Shown here piece by piece: positions 18,644 through 26,698 of a stretch of DNA of 64,000 bases. The DNA lies in contig JADJYH010000024.1 in the NCBI GenBank assembly GCA_016719855.1, positions 1 to 64,000 of the forward strand. The letters run 5' to 3'. The DNA comes from Saprospiraceae bacterium. GTDB lineage: Bacteria; Bacteroidota; Bacteroidia; Chitinophagales; Saprospiraceae. Position 1 is the first letter of the stretch. Every line of letters starts with the position of its first letter. The notes beneath the pieces were generated by a model. The model saw only the letters and a program-made list of their open reading frames with translations, did no database searches and was not told where the DNA came from. The position numbers were made by a program, and so were the translations under genes.

Positions 18644-19678
18644 ATGACTTATAACAGCATCCTTGAAGCGATTGGGCGCACACCGCTCATACGTCTCAAC
18701 AGAATTACCCAGACCATTGCTCCCACTGTCTATGCAAAATGTGAAGGTTTCAATCCTGGCCAGTCGGCCAAGGATCGCATTGCCCTGCACATGATTGAAG
18801 AGGCGGAGCGCACTGGTAGGCTGCACCCCGGCGGTACGCTCATTGAAGCGACGAGTGGTAACACAGGCTTCAGTTTGGCAATGGTGGCCGCTGTCAAGGG
18901 CTACAAATGTGTACTGACGCTAACCAGCAAAGTTTCCAGGGAAAAGATTGACTGCCTGCAGGCCATGGGCGCCGAGGTCATCATTTGCCCAAAAGAAGCG
19001 AAGCCCGACGACCCCCGCTCCTACTATAAAGTGGCCGAGCGCAAGGCGAGGGAAATCCCGAACTCGCTGTACATCAACCAGAATTTCAATACCGAAAACG
19101 CACGGGCGCACTACCTGACCACCGGTCCCGAGATTTGGGAGCAGACCGGCGGCAAAATCACAGCACTCATCGCCAGTGCCGGCACCGGCGGTACGCTCAG
19201 TGGCACGGCTCAGTACCTCAAGGAACAGAACCCGGAGGTGCGCATCATCGGCGTGGATGCCTACGGATCGGCCCTGAAGAAGTACCACGAAACGGGGAAA
19301 TACGATGAGCGGGAAATTTACAGCTACGAAATCGAGGGCACGGGCAAGAACATCATCCCGGCAAACTGCAATTTTGAGCTTATTGATAAATTCGTCAAAG
19401 TGACTGACCGGGAAAGCGCCTTGCGCACCCGTGACTTGGCCTTGATGGAGGGCATATTTGCCGGATATTCAAGCGGAGCTGGCATCCAAGCCCTGCTGCA
19501 AATCCAGGACGAGTTCACCAAGGACGACGTGGTGGTGCTCATCTTGCCCGACCACGGCAGCAAGTACCTCGGCAAAGTGTTCAACGACCAGTGGATGGAG
19601 TCGAAGGGCTTCCTCACCGATGTTTACGAAGAAATGGAAGAGCCACTGCCGCTGCCCGCGTTCATTCCGAGCATTTGA
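18644..19678 (+). CDS. PLP-dependent cysteine synthase / cystathionine beta-synthase family enzyme
   Basis: 344-residue fold-type II PLP enzyme. The PLP lysine is in NPGQSAKDRIA (about residue 43), the substrate-binding loop is ATSGNTGFSLA, and the phosphate loop is SAGTGGTLSGTA. The terminal region continues past the usual O-acetylserine sulfhydrylase core with FNDQWMESKGFL. It should form cysteine from O-acetylserine and sulfide, or cystathionine from serine and homocysteine; the sequence alone does not separate these, though no CBS regulatory domain is present. It is a single-gene unit with its own -7 box and a terminator at 19701. Confidence 0.88.
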   Translation: MTYNSILEAIGRTPLIRLNRITQTIAPTVYAKCEGFNPGQSAKDRIALHMIEEAERTGRLHPGGTLIEATSGNTGFSLAMVAAVKGYKCVLTLTSKVSREKIDCLQAMGAEVIICPKEAKPDDPRSYYKVAERKAREIPNSLYINQNFNTENARAHYLTTGPEIWEQTGGKITALIASAGTGGTLSGTAQYLKEQNPEVRIIGVDAYGSALKKYHETGKYDEREIYSYEIEGTGKNIIPANCNFELIDKFVKVTDRESALRTRDLALMEGIFAGYSSGAGIQALLQIQDEFTKDDVVVLILPDHGSKYLGKVFNDQWMESKGFLTDVYEEMEEPLPLPAFIPSI

Positions 19679-19700
19679 GCAAGCTGGTCTCTCAATGAAG

Positions 19701-19739
19701 AAAGCCGCTTTCAGACGATGGTTTGGAAGCGGCTTTTTG
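19701..19739. terminator. Bidirectional terminator
   Basis: The stem AAAGCCGCTT / AAGCGGCTTTTT lies between the convergent cysteine synthase gene and the nucleoid-associated protein gene, with a T run on the plus side. Confidence 0.8.
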
Positions 19740-19792
19740 TTTCGGTAAATTCTTGTTCGATACAAAGAAATGAGCAGACTTATCCGCCCCCC

Positions 19793-20845
19793 TCAGCTTT
19801 CCTCTTCAAAATACACTTTATAAAACTTCTTCCCCCTCTCCTCATCGAAGCCCCGCTCGATGAGTTCCTGGTTGCCGTGGATGTAGATATGAAAGTTCTT
19901 GTCTAGCTTGAGAACGCTTCGCATTACCCGTTCCTGTTTCTTGACGGAGGCAGGTGAAATATGAAAAGAATCCTCGTCGGACGAGAGGCCGCGCTGCTCC
20001 TGCCAAGCCGAGCGGTGCTGCCGGAAAGCGTCCTCTTTTTCGGTGTCGTCGAAGACGATTTTGGCAAATTCCTCCTCCACCAGCGTATCGTTTTCCTTGA
20101 AATAGGTGAGCGACTTGTTCAGGTAGTCAATCTTCTCGGCCTTGCTCACGGCGAAGTCCTCGTCCAGCTTTTTCACCACAAAATCCTTGGCCATTTTGAT
20201 GTAGTGCGTGGTATGGAAATAGTCATCGGCCAGCGGCTTCACATGGAGGAAAAAGTCCCGCCAGTACTGTGCCTCGATGGACTTGTTGGACTTGTCCACG
20301 ATGCAGACCTTGTAGCCCTGCTCGGCATTGGCGTTGAAGATGAGGCAGCCCTTGTCGAGCTTGTCCACAGCAGTGCCATCTTCGCTAACCAGTTGAAAAT
20401 CACCGTTTTGCGCCAGCAATTTTAAAAAAGACTGCTTGTTTTCAGACTTGAACAGCCCGATGGCGTCGAGTACCTCGTCGTCGAGTACCAGGCCCGTGAA
20501 GAAGGCAACGTACAGGTCGCCGGACTTTATTTTCGGGTGGTTCGTCTGCTCGTGCAGGTGCCGAGCTATGTCAATGGAATGCTGGTGGAATGCTTCTTGG
20601 GAGTCAAAAATTTGCTTCGCAAATTGGCAGACGGGGTTTAGCGAAAGGTCGCCGTTGGAGAAGTCGAAATGAAAAAACTCGTTGCCCTCAAAAGCGTCGA
20701 GGAAGAACTTTTTAAGTAGGCCAATCAGTTGCCCCTCGCTTACGTCGAGTGGATGCTCAGAGACTTGCAGCTCCTGTTCATTTGCTTTGTTTCCGATAAA
20801 ATGAGCGGAAACCAGTTCGATATTGCTGTGCGAATAGTCAATCAT
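19793..20845 (-). CDS. Nucleoid-associated protein, NdpA/YejK family
   Basis: 350-residue protein of the 37-kDa nucleoid-associated (NA37) family. Recognised by LVSAHFIGNKANEQELQVSE near the start, LKKFFLDAF, IKSGDLYVAFFTGLVLDDE, CLIFNANAEQGYKVCIVD and the C-terminal FHIYIHGNQELIERGFDEE and KKFYKVYF. Family members bind nucleoid DNA; function in Bacteroidota is unclear. The ATG at 20845 is used because codons upstream of it fall inside the word hairpin. Transcribed with, but separate from, pdxA. Confidence 0.85.
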   Translation of the reverse strand: MIDYSHSNIELVSAHFIGNKANEQELQVSEHPLDVSEGQLIGLLKKFFLDAFEGNEFFHFDFSNGDLSLNPVCQFAKQIFDSQEAFHQHSIDIARHLHEQTNHPKIKSGDLYVAFFTGLVLDDEVLDAIGLFKSENKQSFLKLLAQNGDFQLVSEDGTAVDKLDKGCLIFNANAEQGYKVCIVDKSNKSIEAQYWRDFFLHVKPLADDYFHTTHYIKMAKDFVVKKLDEDFAVSKAEKIDYLNKSLTYFKENDTLVEEEFAKIVFDDTEKEDAFRQHRSAWQEQRGLSSDEDSFHISPASVKKQERVMRSVLKLDKNFHIYIHGNQELIERGFDEERGKKFYKVYFEEES

Positions 20846-20851
20846 TTTTAC

Positions 20852-20931
20852 TGGTTGATAAAGGTTGATGAGGTTGATAAGGGTTGATGCAGGTGTGGCA
20901 AAATCAACCATTATTAACCTTTATTAACCTA
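20852..20931. repeat. Word hairpin, word about GGTTGATAA
   Basis: 5' arm 20852-20889 has four GGTTGAT(A/G) units; 3' arm 20901-20931 has AATCAACCATTATTAACC and TTATTAACC. Fills the spacer between pdxA and the nucleoid-associated protein gene, both on the minus strand. Confidence 0.85.
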
Positions 20932-20942
20932 AAAAATCAGCC

Positions 20943-22136
20943 CTAGTGCATTTCGCCGCCCTCCTCATTCTCCATTTCCACTGCCACTTTGCGCACGGCA
21001 TTTTTCTTCAGTTCGTGGTACTCCTTACGGTTGCGATAAATATCAATGGCCATGAACATGGCCTGGAGGAACGACGACGGGTCGGCTTCGTTTTTGCCAG
21101 CCAAGTCGAAAGCCGTGCCGTGGTCGGGCGAGGTACGGATGACCGGTAGGCCAGCCGTGTAGTTCACCCCGCCGCCGAAGGTGAGTGCCTTGAACGGAAT
21201 CAGCCCTTGGTCGTGGTACATGGCCAGTATGCCATCAAACTTGTTGAATTGCCCGGAACCGAAAAATCCGTCGGCAGGGAAGGGGCCGAATGCCATCATC
21301 CCATTCTTTTTGCACTCCATGATGGCTGGGCGTATGATTTTCTCCTCCTCGTCGCCGAGCATGCCCTCCTCCCCGGCGTGTGGGTTCAGACCGAGCACGG
21401 CGATGTTTGGCCGCTCGAAGCCAAAGTCAATGCGCAGCGTCTCGCTGAAAATGCGCAACTTGCTGATAATCCGCTCCTTAGTGATGGATTTCGACACATC
21501 CTTCAGCGGAATATGAGCGGTCACAAGCCCTACCCGCAGACGGTCGGCAACCAATAGCATGAGGCTATCCGCTGCGTTGAACTCCTTGGTCATGTACTCT
21601 GTATGCCCCACATGCTCAAACCCTGCAAGCTGCATGGATTTTTTGTGGATGGGCGCTGTCACAATGGCGTCAATCAGGCCCAACTTGAGGTCTTTCACGG
21701 CGGCTTCGAGGCTTTGCTGTGCAAACGTTCCGCCAAGGTCGGTGGGCTTGCCGAGCGTGATGTTCACGTTGTCGTTCCAGATATTTACCACGTTGATTTT
21801 GTCGTGTGCCAAACGGTCGGCGTTGCGCTGCCCCACAAAGGTCACGTCGTCCAGTTGCACAATATTCTTGTGGTAGGATACGACCTTCGATGAGCCATAA
21901 ATCACCGGTACGCAGATGTCCAGGATTTTACGGTGCGAGAGTGCCTTCAATACCACCTCCAACCCGATGCCATTGATGTCACCAGCGGTGATGCCGAGTA
22001 TGGGCTTGCTGCTTTTGACACGCGGAAGTTGCGGCTGGTCGCTGATGGGTTCCAACTCTTCGGCGTACTCGTTTTCTTGTTCCACTTTTATATGATTTGA
22101 AGTCGAAGGAGCATTTTTAAAAACTGCATCCACCAA
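20943..22136 (-). CDS. pdxA: 4-hydroxythreonine-4-phosphate dehydrogenase PdxA
   Basis: 397-residue NAD-dependent enzyme of the DXP-dependent pyridoxal phosphate pathway. Motifs: LGITAGDINGIGLEVVLK, the metal histidines in FEHVGHTEYM and LAMYHDQGLIPFKAL, LGLNPHAGEEGMLGDEE, and GLPVIRTSPDHGTAFDLAGK. The family normally begins near LGITAGD; here about 45 extra acidic residues precede it from a GTG at 22136, with a second GTG in between, so the true start is uncertain. A short C-terminal tail rich in Glu follows. Confidence 0.94.
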   Translation of the reverse strand: MVDAVFKNAPSTSNHIKVEQENEYAEELEPISDQPQLPRVKSSKPILGITAGDINGIGLEVVLKALSHRKILDICVPVIYGSSKVVSYHKNIVQLDDVTFVGQRNADRLAHDKINVVNIWNDNVNITLGKPTDLGGTFAQQSLEAAVKDLKLGLIDAIVTAPIHKKSMQLAGFEHVGHTEYMTKEFNAADSLMLLVADRLRVGLVTAHIPLKDVSKSITKERIISKLRIFSETLRIDFGFERPNIAVLGLNPHAGEEGMLGDEEEKIIRPAIMECKKNGMMAFGPFPADGFFGSGQFNKFDGILAMYHDQGLIPFKALTFGGGVNYTAGLPVIRTSPDHGTAFDLAGKNEADPSSFLQAMFMAIDIYRNRKEYHELKKNAVRKVAVEMENEEGGEMH

Positions 22137-22220
22137 CGGTTCAGTGTCCAGGCAAGGAGGAGGAGAAGTGTTTAGTTATTAAGTTGGTGAAAATCAATGC
22201 TTTAAAAACCATTCCCGCTT

Positions 22221-22243
22221 CATACCCCATACCTCATACCTGA
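22221..22243. repeat. Word run (CATACC), single arm
   Basis: TACCCCATACCTCATACC shows three ATACC units just before rsmA. No complementary 5' arm is evident in the 156-base spacer. Confidence 0.45.
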
Positions 22244-22292
22244 AAAACGTATCTTTCCGGCCCGGAAAACGCCAAAATTAGTCATTTCACTT

Positions 22293-23060
22293 ATGCGAGC
22301 CAAAAAATCCTTCGGACAGCACTTCTTGACCAATGAAAACATCGCCCAGCGGATTGCTGATTCACTGGTCTTGGACAGTGGCCCAACCAATGTTTTGGAG
22401 GTCGGCCCCGGCAAGGCCATGCTCACCAAGTACCTGCTGGAAAAGGATTACGAGCTGAAATGCGTAGAGGCCGACGCTGACATGGTGGACTTCCTCAACG
22501 CCAATTATCCGGCCCTGCACGGCAAAATTATCTCCGAAGATTTTTTGAAGCTCGACCTCGCCTCGGTATTCGGCGGGCAACCGTTCTGCATCATCGGTAA
22601 TTTTCCGTACAATATTTCCTCCCAGATTGTCTTCAAAATGGTGGAGTTCAGGCCGATGGTTCCGCAGTTGGTGGGCATGTTCCAGAGGGAAATGGCACAG
22701 CGCATTATCGCCAGCCCCGGCGGCAAGGACTACGGCGTCATCAGCGTGCTGACGCAAGCTTTTTACGAAGGCAAATACCTGTTTTCGGTGGGAAACGGCA
22801 ACTTCAACCCGCCACCGAAGGTGCAGTCGGGCGTCATCCGGCTGATGCGAAAGGAGGGGGAGCTTGGTTGCGACGAAGCATTGTTCCGAAAGGTGGTAAA
22901 ACAAGCCTTCAGCCAGCGCCGAAAGATGCTCCGCAATACGGTGAAGCCGTTTTTTGAAAATCGGCCTGAGTCATTGGACGAAGCTTTTTTCACGCAGCGT
23001 CCCGAGGTGCTGAGCGTTGGGGAGTTCGTGGATTTGACCAATAGGATTTCTGAAGGGTAA
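22293..23060 (+). CDS. rsmA: 16S rRNA (adenine1518-N6/adenine1519-N6)-dimethyltransferase
   Basis: 255-residue KsgA/RsmA methyltransferase that dimethylates two adenines in helix 45 of 16S rRNA. Motifs: KKSFGQHFLTNENIAQRI at the N-terminus, SAM motif LEVGPGKAMLTKYLL, and catalytic motif IV NFPYNISSQIVFK, then PPPKVQSGVIRL and FSQRRKMLRNTVKP. ATG at 22293. It is divergent from pdxA and followed by a strong terminator. Confidence 0.97.
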   Translation: MRAKKSFGQHFLTNENIAQRIADSLVLDSGPTNVLEVGPGKAMLTKYLLEKDYELKCVEADADMVDFLNANYPALHGKIISEDFLKLDLASVFGGQPFCIIGNFPYNISSQIVFKMVEFRPMVPQLVGMFQREMAQRIIASPGGKDYGVISVLTQAFYEGKYLFSVGNGNFNPPPKVQSGVIRLMRKEGELGCDEALFRKVVKQAFSQRRKMLRNTVKPFFENRPESLDEAFFTQRPEVLSVGEFVDLTNRISEG

Positions 23061-23062
23061 AA

Positions 23063-23106
23063 CAAAAATGCCCAGACGGTAAGCCGTCCGGGCATTTTTG
23101 TTTTAT
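23063..23106. terminator. Strong bidirectional terminator after rsmA
   Basis: A near-perfect stem AAAAATGCCC(A/G)GACGG / CCGTCCGGGCATTTTT with T/A runs on both sides, between convergent rsmA and the NlpC/P60 gene. Confidence 0.92.
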
Positions 23107-23126
23107 AACCGCTGTAAATGAGCGGG

Positions 23127-23659
23127 TTACTTGCCACCTACCACGTTCCTAAAGGACATGATTTTGGAGCGCCAATATTCGGAGCTTTCCAGTTTTTCTA
23201 TCACCACGCCTCGGCCTGAAGTGCTGTGGATCAACGTCATACCACTCTTGTCGTTTTCGTACACCGTTGCCACGTGGAAAACCCTGCCACCGGGGCTTCT
23301 GCGGAAGAACACGAGATCGCCAGGCTGGGCTTCCTTTTTGGAAATGCGCTCGCCCTGCTTCTCCTGAGTAGCAGCGGAAGAATTCATTTTGATGTCATGC
23401 TCATTCATGACGTAGTACACGAAACCTGAGCAATCAAACCCGCCGGAGACTTCCCTGCAGAGCGGTAATGCGTACCAAGATATTGCTCCGCAAACTCCAC
23501 AATCTCGCTCCTGAGCAATATTTCTGCTTCGATTTTTTTGGTCTTAGCCTCTGCTATCGGACCCGTTGCGTCAGCAGTTTGCGAAAGCAAACTACACGAT
23601 GTGAGACCTATGAGTGCGACAATAGACGACACTCCCCTTACCAGCCTTTTCACGTTCAT
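23127..23659 (-). CDS. NlpC/P60 family lipoprotein peptidase (frameshifted)
   Basis: Cell-wall endopeptidase of the NlpC/P60 type, about 177 residues after correction. The signal ends in LTSCSLL, so it is a lipoprotein. The catalytic segment should read GFDCSGFVYYVM, but a T is missing in the TTTT run near 23441, which breaks the frame just before the Cys. Downstream are GDLVFFRR, the His of RVFHVATVY and the third residue in LIHSTSGRGV. All catalytic positions are intact on either side of the break, so the gene is probably functional and the break a consensus error. Cleaves peptidoglycan stem peptides by family inference. Confidence 0.85.
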
Positions 23660-23873
23660 ACAGTGCTGTTTTTTAAGTTGGTTTGAAAAACCACGATGTT
23701 AAAGAAACTTGCTTAAAAAGGGTCAATTCTCTTGGGGCACTTTCATAGGAGTGTTCAAAAATGGGATAATCAGGAGTTCTGCCAGCGCATTTATGTGATT
23801 ACTTTGCTGTTTGTTCACCCTTCTTTGATGGGTGGACGGCAAAGATGCTAAATTGAATTTTATTTCCAAGCAT

Positions 23874-24656
23874 CTAACGAACAAAAATTTCAAATTCGTC
23901 TTTGTCGGCAAGGAATTGTAGGCTGCTTCGGTAGTCACGCAGCATTTCCAAGGAAAGTGCTATCGTAAAAACATCTTCCACGTCCGCCACTTGGTGCAAA
24001 ATTTTCGCACTGTAATCTACAACGGTGGAGTCGCCAGTATAATGGAACCCCACGCCATCTGTTCCACAGCGGTTCACCCCAGCGACGAAGCACTGGTTTT
24101 CGATGGCCCTTGCCATCAGCAGGCACTTCCAGTGGTGGCTGCGGCGGTCTGGCCAGTTGGCCATGTACAGCAGCAGGTCGAAGCCTTCCACATTGCGGCT
24201 CCATACTGGGAAGCGAAGGTCGTAGCATATCAGAGGGCATATTTTCCAGCCAAGCCACTCAGTGATCAGTTTTTTTTGCCCTGCCGTGTAGGTTTCGTGC
24301 TCGGCAGCTGGACTGAACAGGTGGCGCTTGTCGTAATTCTCAAAGCTGCCATCGGGCCGCATCCAAACCAACCGGTTGAAAAAACTGAAACCTTCCTTTG
24401 CGATGAAACTGCCCGTCACCACAGCGCCTGTCAACCGTGCCTGTTCGGAGAGCCAGCCCATTGTGCGGCCGTTCATCGGTTCGGCCAAACGGGGTGCGTC
24501 CATGCTAAACCCCGTGGTGAACATCTCTGGCAATACGATTACGTCAGTACGCCCGGCAAGGCCAGCCAGTTTCTTCGAAAACATAGCCAAGTTGGGTTCA
24601 ATGTCTTCCCAAGCAAGCGCTGACTGCACGGTGGTGATGCGGAGAATATCGGCCAT
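23874..24656 (-). CDS. Nitrilase-family amidohydrolase (omega-amidase YafV type)
   Basis: 260-residue member of the nitrilase superfamily. The catalytic triad is visible: Glu44 (VLPEMFTTGF), Lys110 (YDKRHLFSPAAEH) and Cys144 (LICYDLRFPVWSRN). The closest family by pattern is the omega-amidase that hydrolyses alpha-ketoglutaramate or ketosuccinamate, as judged by EMFTTGFSM and HLFSPAGEH-like text. ATG at 24656 is preferred; an upstream ATG at 24686 overlaps the terminator hairpin of bL25. Cytosolic. Confidence 0.9.
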   Translation of the reverse strand: MADILRITTVQSALAWEDIEPNLAMFSKKLAGLAGRTDVIVLPEMFTTGFSMDAPRLAEPMNGRTMGWLSEQARLTGAVVTGSFIAKEGFSFFNRLVWMRPDGSFENYDKRHLFSPAAEHETYTAGQKKLITEWLGWKICPLICYDLRFPVWSRNVEGFDLLLYMANWPDRRSHHWKCLLMARAIENQCFVAGVNRCGTDGVGFHYTGDSTVVDYSAKILHQVADVEDVFTIALSLEMLRDYRSSLQFLADKDEFEIFVR

Positions 24657-24678
24657 AACGGATTTGGTTAAAATGAAA

Positions 24679-24711
24679 CGAGGCATAAAGATGTGAAATC
24701 TTTATGCCTCG
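24679..24711. terminator. Terminator after bL25
   Basis: A perfect 14-bp stem CGAGGCATAAAGAT / ATCTTTATGCCTCG with a 5-base loop, followed on the minus strand by a T-rich stretch. Confidence 0.85.
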
Positions 24712-24737
24712 CATATAAAACCTTTGGTGTGAAAAGA

Positions 24738-25340
24738 TTATTCGGCTGTCTGTGTTTCAATGGCAACTTCCTCTTCCTCAGCACCAGCCTTCAAGCCCCT
24801 TGGTACAGGTATGGTAGCAATTGGAAGTGCCTGAGCGTTGATGATTTCAACGCCTTCAATGGTGGCTATGTCACGAATCCTCAGCGACTCGCCGAGTTTT
24901 AACTTTGAAATGTCCACTTTCATTTCGTCCACCATCAATTCCGGTGTGGTCTTGATTTTCACGGAGCGGAGCTTTTGTACCAACTTGCCGCCAGCGCGTA
25001 CGCCTGGTGCAGTGCCTTCAAAGCGGATAGGCACATTCACTTTAATGGTGTTCCCATCTACCAAGTGAAGGAAGTCAATATGAGTAACGGTGTCAGTTAC
25101 GGGGTGGAACTGCACTTCTTTCAGGATGCACCTGTATGATTTGCCGGCCACATTCACGTCGGCAAGCTTGAATTCGCCAGTGTAAACCATGTCCCTGATA
25201 GCGTCAGGACTGATAGTGAAGTGCAGGTTTTCGCCGCCACCATAAAGTACGCAAGGAATTGTGCCTGCGGTTCTGGCCGCCTTTGCGAAAGATGTTCCCG
25301 TGCCGCTGCGAGGCGTTCCATTGATAGTTACCGTAACCAT
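24738..25340 (-). CDS. rplY: Large subunit ribosomal protein bL25 (Ctc form)
   Basis: 200-residue bL25 of the long CTC type, which binds 5S rRNA. Seen: the N-terminal beta domain with PCVLYGGGENLHF, YRCILKEVQFHPVTDTVTHIDF, and the C-terminal TL5-like domain with VNVPIRFEGTAPGVRAGGKLVQ, KLGESLRIRDI, ending in an acidic tail. ATG at 25340; codons upstream do not resemble the family. A TATCTTTG -7 box at 25452-25459 lies 112 bases upstream. Confidence 0.95.
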   Translation of the reverse strand: MVTVTINGTPRSGTGTSFAKAARTAGTIPCVLYGGGENLHFTISPDAIRDMVYTGEFKLADVNVAGKSYRCILKEVQFHPVTDTVTHIDFLHLVDGNTIKVNVPIRFEGTAPGVRAGGKLVQKLRSVKIKTTPELMVDEMKVDISKLKLGESLRIRDIATIEGVEIINAQALPIATIPVPRGLKAGAEEEEVAIETQTAE

Positions 25341-25451
25341 GATTATTTTTATTGAATCGTTGTTCTTAAAATCCCCTTGCCGACATTTGCCAATGCTGTG
25401 TGCGAGCAAGGTTTTTGGCCCATTTTAAAAGCTGATTTCTCAAAAGGCGGG

Positions 25452-25459
25452 CAAAGATA
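25452..25459 (-). promoter_or_regulatory. Bacteroidota -7 box (TATCTTTG) of rplY
   Basis: Exact TAnnTTTG match on the minus strand with a TTG about 16 bases further upstream. Confidence 0.6.
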
Positions 25460-25564
25460 GGCTTTTTGAAAATTACAATGCCTTCGGCCCTCATTTTTCT
25501 GAATTTTTATTGGTATCAAATGTGAAGTTTCATTTAGGCTCAAAAAATCTTCTGCCAAAAATGC

Positions 25565-25596
25565 TTGGTTATTTTGGATAAAAAAAATTACCTTTG
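25565..25596 (+). promoter_or_regulatory. rpmH promoter (-33 TTG, -7 TACCTTTG)
   Basis: TTG at 25565-25567 and TACCTTTG at 25589-25596 are 21 bases apart, the usual Bacteroidota spacing, 51 bases before the rpmH ATG. Confidence 0.65.
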
Positions 25597-25647
25597 CCCT
25601 CCCTTTTAAAAAGGGCATGTTTAAGAACCCGTAAATTTAACGATACA

Positions 25648-25803
25648 ATGAAAAGGACTTTCCAACCTTCGAGAAGAAAAAGAGCCAACAAGCATGGCTT
25701 CCGTGAGCGCATGAGCACCAAAAACGGTCGCAGGGTTTTGGCACGCCGCCGTGCACAAGGCCGCTGGAAACTGAGCGTTTCCGATGAGAAGCACGTAAAA
25801 TAA
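25648..25803 (+). CDS. rpmH: Large subunit ribosomal protein bL34
   Basis: 51-residue very basic protein with the family text MKRTFQPSRRKRANKHGFR and NGRRVLARRRAQGRWKLSVSD. Usual length for Bacteroidota. It lies divergent to rplY with its own promoter and is followed by a terminator. The neighbours usual in other phyla (rnpA, yidC) are not present here. Confidence 0.97.
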   Translation: MKRTFQPSRRKRANKHGFRERMSTKNGRRVLARRRAQGRWKLSVSDEKHVK

Positions 25804-25833
25804 GCAAGCTATTGCTACAATATATCCAGGCGT

Positions 25834-25867
25834 AAAGCCCGGAGTGGTTAACTTCGCTCCGGGCTTT
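25834..25867 (+). terminator. rpmH terminator
   Basis: Stem AAAGCCCGGAG / CTCCGGGCTTT with an AT-rich loop, directly downstream of rpmH. Confidence 0.8.
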
Positions 25868-25892
25868 GCCAATTTGATGCTGCCCATCGCCG

Positions 25893-26556
25893 ATGCTCTT
25901 CAAAAAAAGTAAACCAAAGTTGGAACAAACCTTCGTGGAAGTGGGCGAGCGGAAGATTCCCACTAAAATCTATACGGAGATGCGCCGTGGCGTAAGGTTT
26001 TCGCTCGGCAAGAACGGAGCCATCCTGCGGATGCCCGTGCTGCTGCCGCCCGGTGTCCGGCAGGTGGAATTAGAAAGGTTCAAGGCTTGGCGCCTATTCT
26101 TTAAAAATTGACTGGACGACCAACCGCACCCACGCTGCCCGCCTGCACAGCAAGACCATCCACCTCCGCCTCACGCAATCCGACAGCGAGACCAACCGGC
26201 TGAAGGTGGTTCGACAACTGTTGAGCCGGGTGGTGGCACAGGATTTTCAGTCCGACATGGAGCGGCGGGTACACGAACTGAACCATCTTTTTTTCCAAAA
26301 ACCTGTGAAAAGCGTCGTGCTCAAGTACAACACTTCCAACTGGGGCAGTTGCTCCTCGGCCAGTAATATCAACCTCAGCACCTGCCTACTCTTCGCTCCG
26401 GACGATGTGGTGGACTACGTCATTATCCATGAGCTGGCGCATTTGGTGGAAATGAACCACTCCTCCCGCTTCTGGAAGTTGGTGGAAGAGGCCATGCCCG
26501 ACTACAAGGAGAAGAAAAAATGGCTCAAGCAGAACTGGCAGACATGCAATTTTTAA
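25893..26556 (+). CDS. YgjP-like zinc metallopeptidase (frameshifted)
   Basis: YgjP/DUF45-type metallopeptidase of about 220 residues after removal of one extra base near 26091 (TGGCGCC should be TGGGCC or similar). The N-terminal part has VGERKIPTKIY and GVRFSLGKNGAILRMPVLLP. After the break come IDWTTN, a charged middle, YNTSNWGSCSSASNINLS, the zinc motif VIIHELAHLVEMNHSSRFW (HExxH plus third ligand His) and a basic C-terminus. Frame and motif order are continuous once corrected. Cytosolic; substrate unknown. The YgjP-like WGSC motif is clear. Confidence 0.85.
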
Positions 26557-26685
26557 CCAAAAACAAAAAAGAAGTCCCTGTTGGAATCTGTTAGCGAGCA
26601 TCGCCGTTAGAACTTTACCTTTCTTTTTTTCAAAAAAAATTCAAATCACAAATCAACGGGATACATGCCTCCGGCTACCAATCCC

Positions 26686-26693
26686 TACCTTTG
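26686..26693 (+). promoter_or_regulatory. -7 box (TACCTTTG) touching the cysS start
   Basis: Exact TAnnTTTG match ending 5 bases before the cysS ATG. Transcription would begin at or within a base or two of the ATG, implying a leaderless or nearly leaderless mRNA. Confidence 0.55.
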
Positions 26694-26698
26694 CGCCC